Source: JAAYLC01 sp035654795
GTDB lineage: Bacteria > Bacteroidota > Bacteroidia > Flavobacteriales > Flavobacteriaceae
Length of the DNA stretch: 36,175 nucleotides
Assembly: GCA_035654795.1 (NCBI GenBank)
Contig: DASRWC010000021.1
Span: 1-36,175 of the forward strand
Direction: 5' to 3'
How positions within the stretch are numbered: the stretch's first letter is position 1; every line of letters starts with the position of its first letter. The notes beneath the pieces were generated by a model. It was not told the DNA's origin and searched no databases. It saw only the letters and a program-made list of their open reading frames with translations. Positions 25,001 to 32,185 of the stretch are shown piece by piece. A program made the position numbers and the translations under genes.

Positions 25001-27576
25001 AACGTCATGTCCCTATCCCAGTCAATCCAAATATTTACTCCGTTAGAGCCTCCCACATAATTAGTAGAAACTGTAAAGGTCTGGGTTTGATAGGATCTGA
25101 ACTCTTGTTGCGTCTGATTTGAATAAGAACCAACCGGCTGTGAAGAAGCAGTATAAGAAATATTCGACACTGCACCTGCTGAACTCACGGCACTTAAATA
25201 ATCTCCTGTAAAACTTGTAGATACTTCACAATATTTAGAAGACATCTTTTCTGACCAATAACTTGAATCAGTAGGAGAACAAACGGCACGAACATAAAAA
25301 TCATACTCTTCGTTTGGATCAATATTTAGGGTGAACGGATTTGATGTAGCAGTTACTGTTGTTCCGGTTCCTAAGGTGAAGTTAACCGGACCATACTGAA
25401 TTTCCCAAGATGTAGCGTTATTATGATCTGTCCAACCTAATGTCATGGAGTTGGCAGTAGTACCTACCAACGTTAAATCGGTTGGTTCAAGACATGTTGG
25501 AATAGGCTCAGCTCTAAAATTATCTAACCAGTAATACCAATTGTTTAAATTGGAATTGTGTCGGAATGCAACGAAATTATTTGTTCCGGATAAAGCAACC
25601 GTATTCAAATTGAATTGGTACTCAGTATGATTATCATTAGAAGGGTTAATTGTCTGAACTAATTCGAAAGTGCTCAAATCAGCCGGATTACTCATAACTC
25701 CCACGTCAATTGTTCCGGAATTGGTTCCTTCACGCTTCAGCCAGAATCTGATTCTCATGTTCTGAATATCTTCAGCAAAAGGAGGGGTCACTGCATATGT
25801 GGGTGTTCCCACAGCTGATTGGAACCTTAAGCTATTAGGTGCACTAACGGGGTTAGCCGCAACTATCTGAGGATATCCGGAATAAGTTACAGGACGTTCC
25901 CAACAATCAGGAAAAGCATCTGGACCTGTTCCGTAGGTATCAAAGTTTTCAAAATATGGGAAGGTAGCCACAGAACCACAAGTTGTTCTGAAAGCAACAG
26001 GACCTCCCCAGAAACTCTCATCACCTCCCCCACAATCTGCCTGTACATAAACCTCATATCGTGTACTCGCTGAGAGTCCGGTAATTTCAAAAGTTGGAGT
26101 TCCGGTAGCAGTTCCTGAACCAAGTTGGTTGGCACTTCCGGGAGTGAATCCGGGTAATCCCCAAGAAACGTTCCAGTTGGTTTCACCGCTGTTTGGAATC
26201 CAACTAACATCAGCAGTTGTTTCCCCCAGTGAACTCATATTGATATTAGAAGGTGCTAAACATGTAGGAGGCGTGACTAACTGTAGATTGAAATCTACTG
26301 TCGAACCCCAGTTTACACTACCGCATGGAGGTGGAAGCGCATTAAACTGTCCACGCACTCGCATACGATAAGTTCCCACTGGTGTTCCCGCAGGTACTGT
26401 AATGTTAAAAGTCTTACTCGCACTGGAGTTATTCAAGCTCGCAACAAGCTCGTTATCATCAAAAGTCATGTTACGGTTCCAGTCAACCCAAACATTCACC
26501 CCGTTAGATCCGCCTACATAGGTTGTAGATAACGTGAATGACTGTGTTTCGTAAGAATGGAAAGGTAAATTTGTTTGATTCGAATACGATCCGGTAGGTT
26601 GTGATGTGGCAGTATAAGAAATGTCTGTCACTGCACCTGAAGTACTGATAGCGCTCAGATAATCACCTGAAGAGGTGGTAGAAACACTACAATAGTTTGT
26701 TGAGAAAGAAAAGGGTCCGGCCCAAGAACTGCTTTCGTCAGCGCTACAATTTGCCTGAACATAGAAATCATAATTATTTCCAATTGTTACGTTGATCGTA
26801 TATGGATTGGAAGTAATATTGTTAACACGGGTTCCTGTTCCACGAGTAAATCCGGCTTGACCATACTCAATATTCCAAGTGGTAGCAGTCCCGTTTTCTG
26901 TCCACCCCAGATCAGCAGTAGTTCCGGTGAGATTGGTAACTGTCAAATTTGAAGGAGTCGGACAAGATTCCATCAATCCTACAAGACGCATATAATTGTT
27001 ATAAACAGCACGTCCGGTTCCGGTTGGAGGAGACGCAGGATCAGGATTTATGGTATTACTGCTATAATACAATGACCGCATTCCGGTTTTATTAGGCGTT
27101 TTCCCGAAATACAGAGTACAATCCCCTCCGGGTTTATTTTCATCTACCGCAATTACCAAGTTGTCCGTTCCATTATAAGCAAAAGGAGCGTCAAAAGTAA
27201 TTCTCATGAAGTTTCCGGGAGCGGGAAAAGTAACTGTTCCGGAGTAAACCTGAGTCATATTACTCAACTGTACCCAATCATTATTGGAGGCAAAACTGGT
27301 CTTAGTAGTATGCCCCACATAAACGGTCCATAAATTACTGTTTTGAGTAGAGGTTGCAATTGAACGATTGTAGAAAAAGTCAATTGCAGTAAGATCTCCG
27401 GCTACAGCATTTATCTCATCACTATGAATTAATTGTTGTGAATAAGAAAATGCCGAGCAACTTGCAAGGGGAGTGTTTGACGTCTCCCCATTCTGTGGTC
27501 CAATGACTACCAGCTGGGCCCAGCCAAGCCATGTCCACATTGCAATGAAAAAGAATAGCAGGGTAGTTTTTTTCAT
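22078..27576 (-). CDS. Giant modular T9SS-secreted protein with FN3 and GEVED domains
   Basis: 1832 residues, predicted to be secreted and surface-attached or released. Signal peptide MKKTTLLFFFIAMWTWLGWAQ. Then an N-terminal domain (about 20-205) and a run of modules: seven fibronectin III-like domains, most opening with Cys-x-x-Pro-(S/T)-(N/D/G)-(L/I) and ending before YCxxST; four GEVED-type domains (about 295-438, 783-925, 1015-1159, 1253-1395) each with VWVDWNRxMxFDxxE and a YRMR motif; two MAM/choice-of-anchor-like domains (about 530-690 and 1485-1640). The end (LTYYPNPVSNELTI to FKVVKE) is a type A sorting domain. Neighbouring FN3-GEVED pairs are close copies at DNA level, 699 nt apart. 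Adhesion or matrix binding is plausible; no enzyme domain is seen. Confidence 0.94.
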   Translation of the reverse strand: MKKTTLLFFFIAMWTWLGWAQLVVIGPQNGETSNTPLASCSAFSYSQQLIHSDEINAVAGDLTAIDFFYNRSIATSTQNSNLWTVYVGHTTKTSFASNNDWVQLSNMTQVYSGTVTFPAPGNFMRITFDAPFAYNGTDNLVIAVDENKPGGDCTLYFGKTPNKTGMRSLYYSSNTINPDPASPPTGTGRAVYNNYMRLVGLMESCPTPSNLTVTNLTGTTADLGWTENGTATTWNIEYGQAGFTRGTGTRVNNITSNPYTINVTIGNNYDFYVQANCSADESSSWAGPFSFSTNYCSVSTTSSGDYLSAISTSGAVTDISYTATSQPTGSYSNQTNLPFHSYETQSFTLSTTYVGGSNGVNVWVDWNRNMTFDDNELVASLNNSSASKTFNITVPAGTPVGTYRMRVRGQFNALPPPCGSVNWGSTVDFNLQLVTPPTCLAPSNINMSSLGETTADVSWIPNSGETNWNVSWGLPGFTPGSANQLGSGTATGTPTFEITGLSASTRYEVYVQADCGGGDESFWGGPVAFRTTCGSVATFPYFENFDTYGTGPDAFPDCWERPVTYSGYPQIVAANPVSAPNSLRFQSAVGTPTYAVTPPFAEDIQNMRIRFWLKREGTNSGTIDVGVMSNPADLSTFELVQTINPSNDNHTEYQFNLNTVALSGTNNFVAFRHNSNLNNWYYWLDNFRAEPIPTCLEPTDLTLVGTTANSMTLGWTDHNNATSWEIQYGPVNFTLGTGTTVTATSNPFTLNIDPNEEYDFYVRAVCSPTDSSYWSEKMSSKYCEVSTSFTGDYLSAVSSAGAVSNISYTASSQPVGSYSNQTQQEFRSYQTQTFTVSTNYVGGSNGVNIWIDWDRDMTFDDDELVASLANASASKTFNITVPAGTPEGKYRMRVRGQFGSTANPPACGNVSYGSTIDFDLEIVTPPTCLAPTGLSLVGTTANSMTLGWMEHSGATQWEIQYGPLNFALGTGTIVQAGTNPFTLNIDPNNEYDFYVRSICSPTDQSFWSQKLSTKYCDVSTTSTGDYLSAISSNGAVTNFSYTASSQPAGSYSNQTQLPFRSHETQQFTISTTYVGGSNGVNIWVDWNRNMTFDDNELVASLANTNATKNFTITVPAGTPVGNYRMRVRGQFGSTANPPACGSVSFGSTVDFNLEIVTPPTCLAPTNIQVTDIDEDSARVSWTENGTATEWDVVYGLTGFNPATAGTTLRANGTPEITITDLTSDVGYDVYVKSICSDDDQSFLAGPKYFFTGYCQFTSTSTSYYITDFSTENGVLNISNMNSGRSPGGYGNFTQMRVVSYPTSGFNFAAEFNGTSTYGFNIWIDWNRDMVFDASEKVFGSGSYVSSAAGRINIPTNVQPGNYRMRIVADFLSTNPNACGANNNAEAEDYTVQIIDIPTCLPPSNLTLVQVSVDSAEVSWTSQSNETNWKVIYGIAGFDPVTEGTTIDVTGAPNTMINGLVTNTRYDVYVQAVCDEDDLSMISGPLSFWTLCTSTTVPYVQNFESAIVPELPNCTEGERIGNGNKWETLNYNSNGYRGNVLIYRNANVAANAWFYTQGIQMFAGVNYKISYKYGGVSVTWTEKMKVAYGTSPVVAQMTTQLADHPNINQGAALTNNVEFTVPADGVYYFGFHAYSNANQYNLLLDDIVIEFADECETVTGVSVDEITATSALISWQASATETGGYEVNVYEAGADPAEDEPVATETVGTGVTSVVIDGLEADTSYDAYVTTICAGGNTGTAGAYNFITTTLGLPGMDAVKLTYYPNPVSNELTITANVSIEKIYVFNLLGQLVKEVSSADTKVILDMNNLSSGTYLLKAQVGNDVTTFKVVKE
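24100..26960 (-). repeat. Internal duplications: three similar GEVED+FN3 units in the giant gene
   Basis: The word CCGCAGGCCGGAGGATTTGC occurs at 24155 and at 24854, exactly 699 nt (233 codons) apart, and the sequence around both stays similar for hundreds of bases. A third, more diverged unit has CCGCATGG at 26321. The two close units are tandem; the third is separated from them by an inserted FN3-MAM segment. Confidence 0.8.
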
Positions 27577-27899
27577 AAATTAAAATTCTGTCAAGTTAAG
27601 TTTTACGATGGGAGCAAGAAAATGAAAAACTTTTAAACCTTATACTCATCCCTCCTATATTAAGGAGAGGGAAGAAATAAAGAGTTTTTTCACCTATCTT
27701 ATCACATCTGATTAGGATTTATTTAACAAGCTGTGAAAGTAAGAATTTTTTTTACATATTCAAAGAAAGAGAACATATCTCCGGAAGATTATGGCTGTTA
27801 AAACATTTTTCTTTTCGACACTATCAGGAGTTGACAACCATTTTCATCGATAAATAAAAAGAAAAATCGTTAAACAAAAACTAAATGAAAAGGATAAAA
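27577..27899. other. Divergent intergenic region between the giant gene and dps
   Basis: About 320 nt. It holds an imperfect hairpin TCCCTCCT/AGGAGAGGGA (27649-27672) in what would be the leader of the giant gene. No TAnnTTTG box for that gene was found, so its promoter is unassigned. The rest is AT-rich with nothing recognised. Confidence 0.55.
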
Positions 27900-27930
27900 T
27901 TGAAGATTGTCTTAGGTATATGTATCTTTG
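27900..27930 (+). promoter_or_regulatory. Promoter of dps
   Basis: TTG (27900-27902), 20-nt spacer, TATCTTTG (27923-27930): a textbook Bacteroidota promoter, 22 nt before the ATG at 27953. Confidence 0.75.
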
Positions 27931-27952
27931 ATTGAAAATAAAATTTTTATTT

Positions 27953-28444
27953 ATGAATTATCTACACTTAAACAAACAGAAAATTTCTGCAACCGCCAAG
28001 GAACTAAATATTTTACTTGCCGACTATCATCTATATTACCAAAAATTGAGAAACTTTCATTGGAATGTTGTCGGAAGCAATTTCTTCGACCTACATAATA
28101 AATTTGAAGAAATGTATGAAGATGCCAAAACCAAAATCGATGAGGTAGCTGAACGCATTCTAACACTGAGATTCCAGCCCACAAGCAACTTTTCCGACTA
28201 CTTGAAGATGAGCAGTCTAAAAGAAGACTCAGAAAACATGAAAGATACGGATATGGTCAAAAAACTTTTGGAAGACCATGGGAAATTATTGACCCAAATG
28301 AGAAAAGTAGTAGATGCCGCAAATGCTGCCGAAGATGAGGGAACTGTAGATCTTATTGGAGGGTATATCGGACATCTTGAAAAAGTAAGCTGGATGCTCG
28401 ACGCCTGGACCATGAAAGCAACTGACAACCATCCGGAAGCATAA
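27953..28444 (+). CDS. dps: Dps-type ferritin-like DNA-protection protein
   Basis: 163 residues from the ATG at 27953; an in-frame TTG seven codons upstream lies at the predicted transcript start and is rejected. Four-helix ferritin-like protein that oxidises and stores iron with peroxide, as a dodecamer. Intersubunit ferroxidase ligands expected for the family are present: His36 (FHWNV), His48 (DLH), Glu52, Asp63 and Glu67 (KIDEVAERI). No long basic tail is seen, so DNA binding is uncertain. Monocistronic between a clear promoter and terminator. No PerR or OxyR site was recognised. Confidence 0.93.
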   Translation: MNYLHLNKQKISATAKELNILLADYHLYYQKLRNFHWNVVGSNFFDLHNKFEEMYEDAKTKIDEVAERILTLRFQPTSNFSDYLKMSSLKEDSENMKDTDMVKKLLEDHGKLLTQMRKVVDAANAAEDEGTVDLIGGYIGHLEKVSWMLDAWTMKATDNHPEA

Positions 28445-28463
28445 CAATCATCCTCCGAAACAG

Positions 28464-28505
28464 AAATACTCATGCCGGGAAATGTTCCTGCCATGAGTAT
28501 TTTTT
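28464..28505 (+). terminator. Terminator after dps
   Basis: AAATACTCATG (28464-28474) pairs perfectly with CATGAGTATTT (28492-28502), with a partly paired GC-rich inner stem, and a T-tract follows. Confidence 0.9.
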
Positions 28506-28557
28506 GTTAATAAAAATCCAAATGAAATTTTTAGGAGAATAAAACCATTGAAAAGAG

Positions 28558-28565
28558 TAATTTTG
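28558..28565 (+). promoter_or_regulatory. -7 box of the TlpA-like lipoprotein gene
   Basis: TAATTTTG matches TAnnTTTG, 26 nt before the ATG at 28592. No clear TTG -33 element. Confidence 0.5.
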
Positions 28566-28591
28566 CCGACTTAAAATGAAAGAACATTCTT

Positions 28592-29707
28592 ATGAGACTT
28601 TTTTTAATCTTGTTAACCACCTCATTCCTTTTTGTAAATTGTAGCAATAAATCTGACACATACGCCTTTAAAGGGGATGCTCACGGATTTTCAGACAATA
28701 CCAAAATAGTAGTATTTACTTTCAACAAAGGACAATCTACGCCCATTGACACATTGATAATAAAGAATGGAAAGTTTTCGGGATATTTGCCTCGTGTACA
28801 AGAACCTGTCTTGAACTTTTTAAGAATTGAAAATGAAAATTTCAATCCAATTTTCTTTGCTGAAAATAAAGATTTGCATGCCACCATATATAAAGACAGC
28901 CTTAGTGCATCACGAGTTTCCGGAAGTCCTCAAAATGACAGCTATAATAGTTTTTTAGATAAAGCACTAAAGATTGGTCAGAGAAGTCATAAAATTGCAG
29001 AAGAAACCCAAATGGCAGCACAAGCCGGGGAGATGGATAAAATTCCTGAACTTCAAATCAAACAGATGAACCTCCAAAATGAAGAGACTGAATTGAGACG
29101 TAATTTTATTGAAAAAAATAGAAATTCATTGTTCTCTATTATGCTCATCGGTGAGATGATGAGTCAAGAAAACCTTACTTCAAAACAAGCGAAAGAATAT
29201 CTAGATAACTTGGATGCCTCTATTGCCAATCACGATATGGCAATAGAATTGCGCAAGGCATTAGAACGTATGGGCAGTGGTGAAATAGGAGCGAAAGCGC
29301 CTGATTTCAGCGGTCCCACGCCAGATGGGAATATTTTATCTCTTTCTGAAGTTCTAGGAAAATATACCATTATCGACTTCTGGGCGTCGTGGTGTATGCC
29401 CTGCCGTGTTGAAAATCCTAACGTGGTAAAAGCATACCGAAAATACCACGATAAAGGCTTAAACATCATTAGCGTTTCTCTGGATAGACCCGGTGCTAGA
29501 GACGCTTGGCTGGAAGCTATAAAGAAAGACGAAATGGAATGGTATCATATTTCAAACTTAGAATTCTGGAACGATCCCATCGCAAAAGAATATGGAATTC
29601 GTGCTATTCCGGCTACCTTCCTTCTTGATGAAAACGGTATTATAATAGACAAAAACCTTAGAGGTGCCGCACTGGAAGCAAAATTAGCTACCCTATTTGC
29701 GGATTAA
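28592..29707 (+). CDS. TlpA-like thioredoxin lipoprotein with DUF4369 domain
   Basis: 371 residues. MRLFLILLTTSFLFVNC is a lipoprotein signal (Cys17). DUF4369-like domain about 24-125 (YAFKGDAHGF, TPIDTLIIKNGKFSGYL), a helical linker about 125-230, then a thioredoxin/AhpC-TSA domain about 232-371 with APDFSGPTPDGN, the redox pair Cys268-Met-Pro-Cys271 in WASWCMPCR, and cis-Pro in IPATFLLDENG. It should be a membrane-tethered periplasmic thiol reductant, fed by a DsbD/CcdA-type partner not in this window. Such proteins act in cytochrome c maturation or oxidative repair; the substrate is unknown. Confidence 0.93.
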   Translation: MRLFLILLTTSFLFVNCSNKSDTYAFKGDAHGFSDNTKIVVFTFNKGQSTPIDTLIIKNGKFSGYLPRVQEPVLNFLRIENENFNPIFFAENKDLHATIYKDSLSASRVSGSPQNDSYNSFLDKALKIGQRSHKIAEETQMAAQAGEMDKIPELQIKQMNLQNEETELRRNFIEKNRNSLFSIMLIGEMMSQENLTSKQAKEYLDNLDASIANHDMAIELRKALERMGSGEIGAKAPDFSGPTPDGNILSLSEVLGKYTIIDFWASWCMPCRVENPNVVKAYRKYHDKGLNIISVSLDRPGARDAWLEAIKKDEMEWYHISNLEFWNDPIAKEYGIRAIPATFLLDENGIIIDKNLRGAALEAKLATLFAD

Positions 29708-29721
29708 GCCAAAAACATCAT

Positions 29722-29764
29722 AAAGCAAGAAGCCCGTTTTAACAGCGGGCTTCTTGCTTTTCCA
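29722..29764. terminator. Strong terminator between convergent genes
   Basis: A 15-bp perfect stem, 29722-29736 with 29746-29760, core AAGCCCG/CGGGCTT, with T-rich ends in both directions. It can serve both the TlpA-like gene and the SIMPL gene. Confidence 0.9.
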
Positions 29765-29804
29765 ATCTCATCCTTATAGAAATTCCTTTCTATAAAAAAA
29801 TCTA

Positions 29805-30485
29805 TTATTTTAACTCGAAAACAACATTCACTGAAGTACGAATTTCCATCTCACCCGGAGCTATCGTTGCTCCATCATCACTACTCATATCTGCCATTGC
29901 AGCCATTTTATACATCGGTTGGGGCACGTTTCCACCTGAAATTTCGCTAATGGATACGGCTTTTCCCACTGATTGATTTAAAACGGATGCATACTCTTCC
30001 GCTTTCATTTTGGCACTGGCAACTGCCTTCTTACGGGCTTCAGATTCTAACCGATCTTTATTGGAAGAAGAAAAAGTAACTCCGTCTATTCGGTTCAATC
30101 CGGTTTCCAACAGGCCTTTCATCAATTCTTCATACTTTTTCAAATCTCGCAACTTAATAGAAAGAGCTTGGTTTGCAGCAAAAGCATAAGTTTTGGAATT
30201 ATAATCATAGACTTTGTTTAAATTCAGGTACTCGGTGCGTACGTCCTTATCAGCAATTCCCGCTTTCTTTACATATTGTAGAATCTGTTTTACTACGGCA
30301 TCATTTTGCGATTTCAAATCCTTTGTATTTTCTCCTGTATGCTCTACACGAATGTTAATAGTAACCTCATCAGGAATCACACGCACTACTCCTTCCCCTC
30401 GCACGGCTATAGAAGGTTTATCATTTTGTGAAATCAAGGCGGTAGTAGTCATAACTAATAACAGAATTAAACTGGTTTTTTTCAT
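29805..30485 (-). CDS. SIMPL (DUF541) domain protein, periplasmic
   Basis: 226 residues with a signal peptide MKKTSLILLLVMTTTALISQ. The rest is one SIMPL domain: IAVRGEGVVRVIPDEVTINI at the start, QALSIKLRDLKKYEELM in the middle, ARKKAVASAKMKAEEYASVL and GEMEIRTSVNVVFEL at the end. Family members form large periplasmic or outer-membrane oligomers and have been linked to oxidative stress; no enzyme activity is known to me. It follows the rhomboid gene by 16 nt and is likely co-transcribed. Confidence 0.9.
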   Translation of the reverse strand: MKKTSLILLLVMTTTALISQNDKPSIAVRGEGVVRVIPDEVTINIRVEHTGENTKDLKSQNDAVVKQILQYVKKAGIADKDVRTEYLNLNKVYDYNSKTYAFAANQALSIKLRDLKKYEELMKGLLETGLNRIDGVTFSSSNKDRLESEARKKAVASAKMKAEEYASVLNQSVGKAVSISEISGGNVPQPMYKMAAMADMSSDDGATIAPGEMEIRTSVNVVFELK

Positions 30486-30501
30486 AGCAAATTATATTGG
30501 T

Positions 30502-31152
30502 TTATATTTTTCCGTAATGATGTAAAACAACTAAAACAACAAGAGGAACAGCGAGTAAAATCACAATCCAAAGACTCGTCTGAAACAAATAAGGAGCAAA
30601 AAGAAGTGTCAATAAATAACCTCCAACGGCTCCCCCAATGTGTGCATCATGCCCAATGTTTCCTATGCGTTTCTTCATTCCATAAATCGAATACAACAAA
30701 TATGCCATCCCAAAAATCCAAGCCGGAATGGGAATAGGTATAAAAAACAGATACAAAGACATATCAGGATAAAATAGAATGGCAGCATAAAGCACTCCCA
30801 TTACAGCACCGCTTGCCCCTATTGCGCTATAATAATATTCATCTCTATGAAAATAAAATGACAGCAGATTCCCTGCAATCAAGCTAACTACATAAAGAAT
30901 CAAAAATTTTACGATGCCTATCTGAAAAATAACCACATCTGCAAAAAAATACAGAGTGAGCATGTTAAAAAGTAAGTGCGAAAAATCAAGATGCAGAAAA
31001 CCGGAACTAATCATCCGGATTTGTTCCCCTTGTCTTATCCTGCCAATATTGAATTTATATTTGTCGAAAAATATTGGATCACTAAAGCCTTTCATAGAAA
31101 TTAGTACTGTGATCGCTATGATTCCGAGCGTCACCGGATTGAGTTCTCCCAT
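30502..31152 (-). CDS. Rhomboid-family intramembrane serine protease
   Basis: 216 residues with about six membrane helices. Catalytic Ser114 in GASGAVMG, catalytic His171 in HDAHIGGAVGGYL, and the oxyanion-related His59 and Asn63 in FSHLLFNMLTLYFF are all present, so it should be active. It cleaves transmembrane helices of unknown substrates. It is the first gene of a unit with the SIMPL protein and has a -7 box 18 nt upstream. Confidence 0.93.
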   Translation of the reverse strand: MGELNPVTLGIIAITVLISMKGFSDPIFFDKYKFNIGRIRQGEQIRMISSGFLHLDFSHLLFNMLTLYFFADVVIFQIGIVKFLILYVVSLIAGNLLSFYFHRDEYYYSAIGASGAVMGVLYAAILFYPDMSLYLFFIPIPIPAWIFGMAYLLYSIYGMKKRIGNIGHDAHIGGAVGGYLLTLLFAPYLFQTSLWIVILLAVPLVVLVVLHHYGKI

Positions 31153-31170
31153 AAAAATAATTTAGATTTT

Positions 31171-31178
31171 CAAATTTA
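31171..31178 (-). promoter_or_regulatory. -7 box of the rhomboid-SIMPL operon
   Basis: TAAATTTG on the minus strand matches TAnnTTTG, 18 nt before the ATG ending at 31152. The -33 element is unclear. Confidence 0.5.
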
Positions 31179-31240
31179 CGATTTCCCCACTTCTCCCGAG
31201 GGATACAACTCCAGTTTTTCATTAACTCTGTAAAAAACAT

Positions 31241-31248
31241 TATTTTTG
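31241..31248 (+). promoter_or_regulatory. -7 box of the acyltransferase gene
   Basis: TATTTTTG lies 9 nt before the ATG at 31258, predicting a leader of only a few nucleotides. Confidence 0.5.
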
Positions 31249-31257
31249 CCGGTCGTT

Positions 31258-32133
31258 ATGCAGCAACTTCTGTACATACTTATCTATCCGCCTCTGTGGT
31301 TACTCTCCAAACTGCCGATGCGGATACTCTACACTTTTTCAAACATTATCTTCTTTCTGGTCTATTATGTAATCGGGTATCGCCGAAAAGTTGTATTAGA
31401 CAATCTTAAACTTGTTTTTCCCGAAAAACCGCTGGAAGAGTTAAAAGGGATCCGCAAAAAATTTTTCAGACATTTTGCAGATATTCTTGTAGAAACCATT
31501 AAGGTTTTCAGCATTTCCGAAAAAGAAATCCGAAAACGTTTTGTGATAACCAATCCCGAAATATTAGATCCATTTTACAATCAAGGCAAAAGCGTTCTAC
31601 TCATGGCGGGACATTATGGAAATTGGGAATGGGCAGGAATTTTAAACAGAGTTATTCCGCATCAAGGATTGGCGGTATATAAACCTCTTCGGAATCCACA
31701 ATTGGATGCATTGGTCAAGAAAACACGAGGACATTTTGGAGGAACAATTGCCAGCAATAAAGAGATAGTTGCAAAACTCTTCCGGCTGAATAAACAAGGA
31801 GCAAAGACACTTGCTTACATTCTTTCTGATCAAACTCCAAAACTAAATGCCTTCAAATATCGAGACACATTTCTGGGTGTAGATGTCCCGATGTTTACCG
31901 GAACGGAAGAACTCGCCAAACGTTTGGATTTTTCGGTTCTTTATTTTCGCGTGGAAAAAGTAAGAAGAGGGTTCTATGAAGCCAAAATTCAACCTTTGGC
32001 CGATAATCCCAATGATTATCCCGACTTCGAAATTACCCGAAAATTTTTTGACGCACTTGAGAATCAAATCAGGGAAAGACCGGAGTTTTATCTATGGTCG
32101 CATAAACGATGGAAACATCGGTTAAAAAAATAA
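31258..32133 (+). CDS. LpxL/HtrB-like lipid A or lysophospholipid acyltransferase
   Basis: 291 residues from the ATG at 31258; a TTG four codons upstream lies inside the -7 box and is rejected. One N-terminal hydrophobic segment (about 28-40) anchors it to the inner membrane. The catalytic motif is His119-Tyr-Gly-Asn-Trp-Glu124 (HX4E) in GHYGNWEWAG, with LSDQTPK and GVDVPMFTGTEELAKRL typical of the LpxL family. It should add a secondary acyl chain to lipid A or an amino-acyl lipid precursor; the exact acceptor in Bacteroidota is not settled. Confidence 0.91.
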   Translation: MQQLLYILIYPPLWLLSKLPMRILYTFSNIIFFLVYYVIGYRRKVVLDNLKLVFPEKPLEELKGIRKKFFRHFADILVETIKVFSISEKEIRKRFVITNPEILDPFYNQGKSVLLMAGHYGNWEWAGILNRVIPHQGLAVYKPLRNPQLDALVKKTRGHFGGTIASNKEIVAKLFRLNKQGAKTLAYILSDQTPKLNAFKYRDTFLGVDVPMFTGTEELAKRLDFSVLYFRVEKVRRGFYEAKIQPLADNPNDYPDFEITRKFFDALENQIRERPEFYLWSHKRWKHRLKK

Positions 32134-32157
32134 AAGCACAAGGAAAACCCCGTGCTT
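32134..32157. terminator. Weak hairpin between convergent genes
   Basis: AAGCAC (32134-32139) pairs with GTGCTT (32152-32157), with GG/CC inside the loop. The T-tracts are poor, so it is a doubtful terminator for the acyltransferase gene and glmM. Confidence 0.45.
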
Positions 32158-32185
32158 CTATTTCTAAATTAATCTTCTTAAGGTG

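Noticed and set aside
24073..26371. Plus- and minus-strand frames inside the giant gene.
   Set aside because: They mirror the internal duplications and show no independent features.
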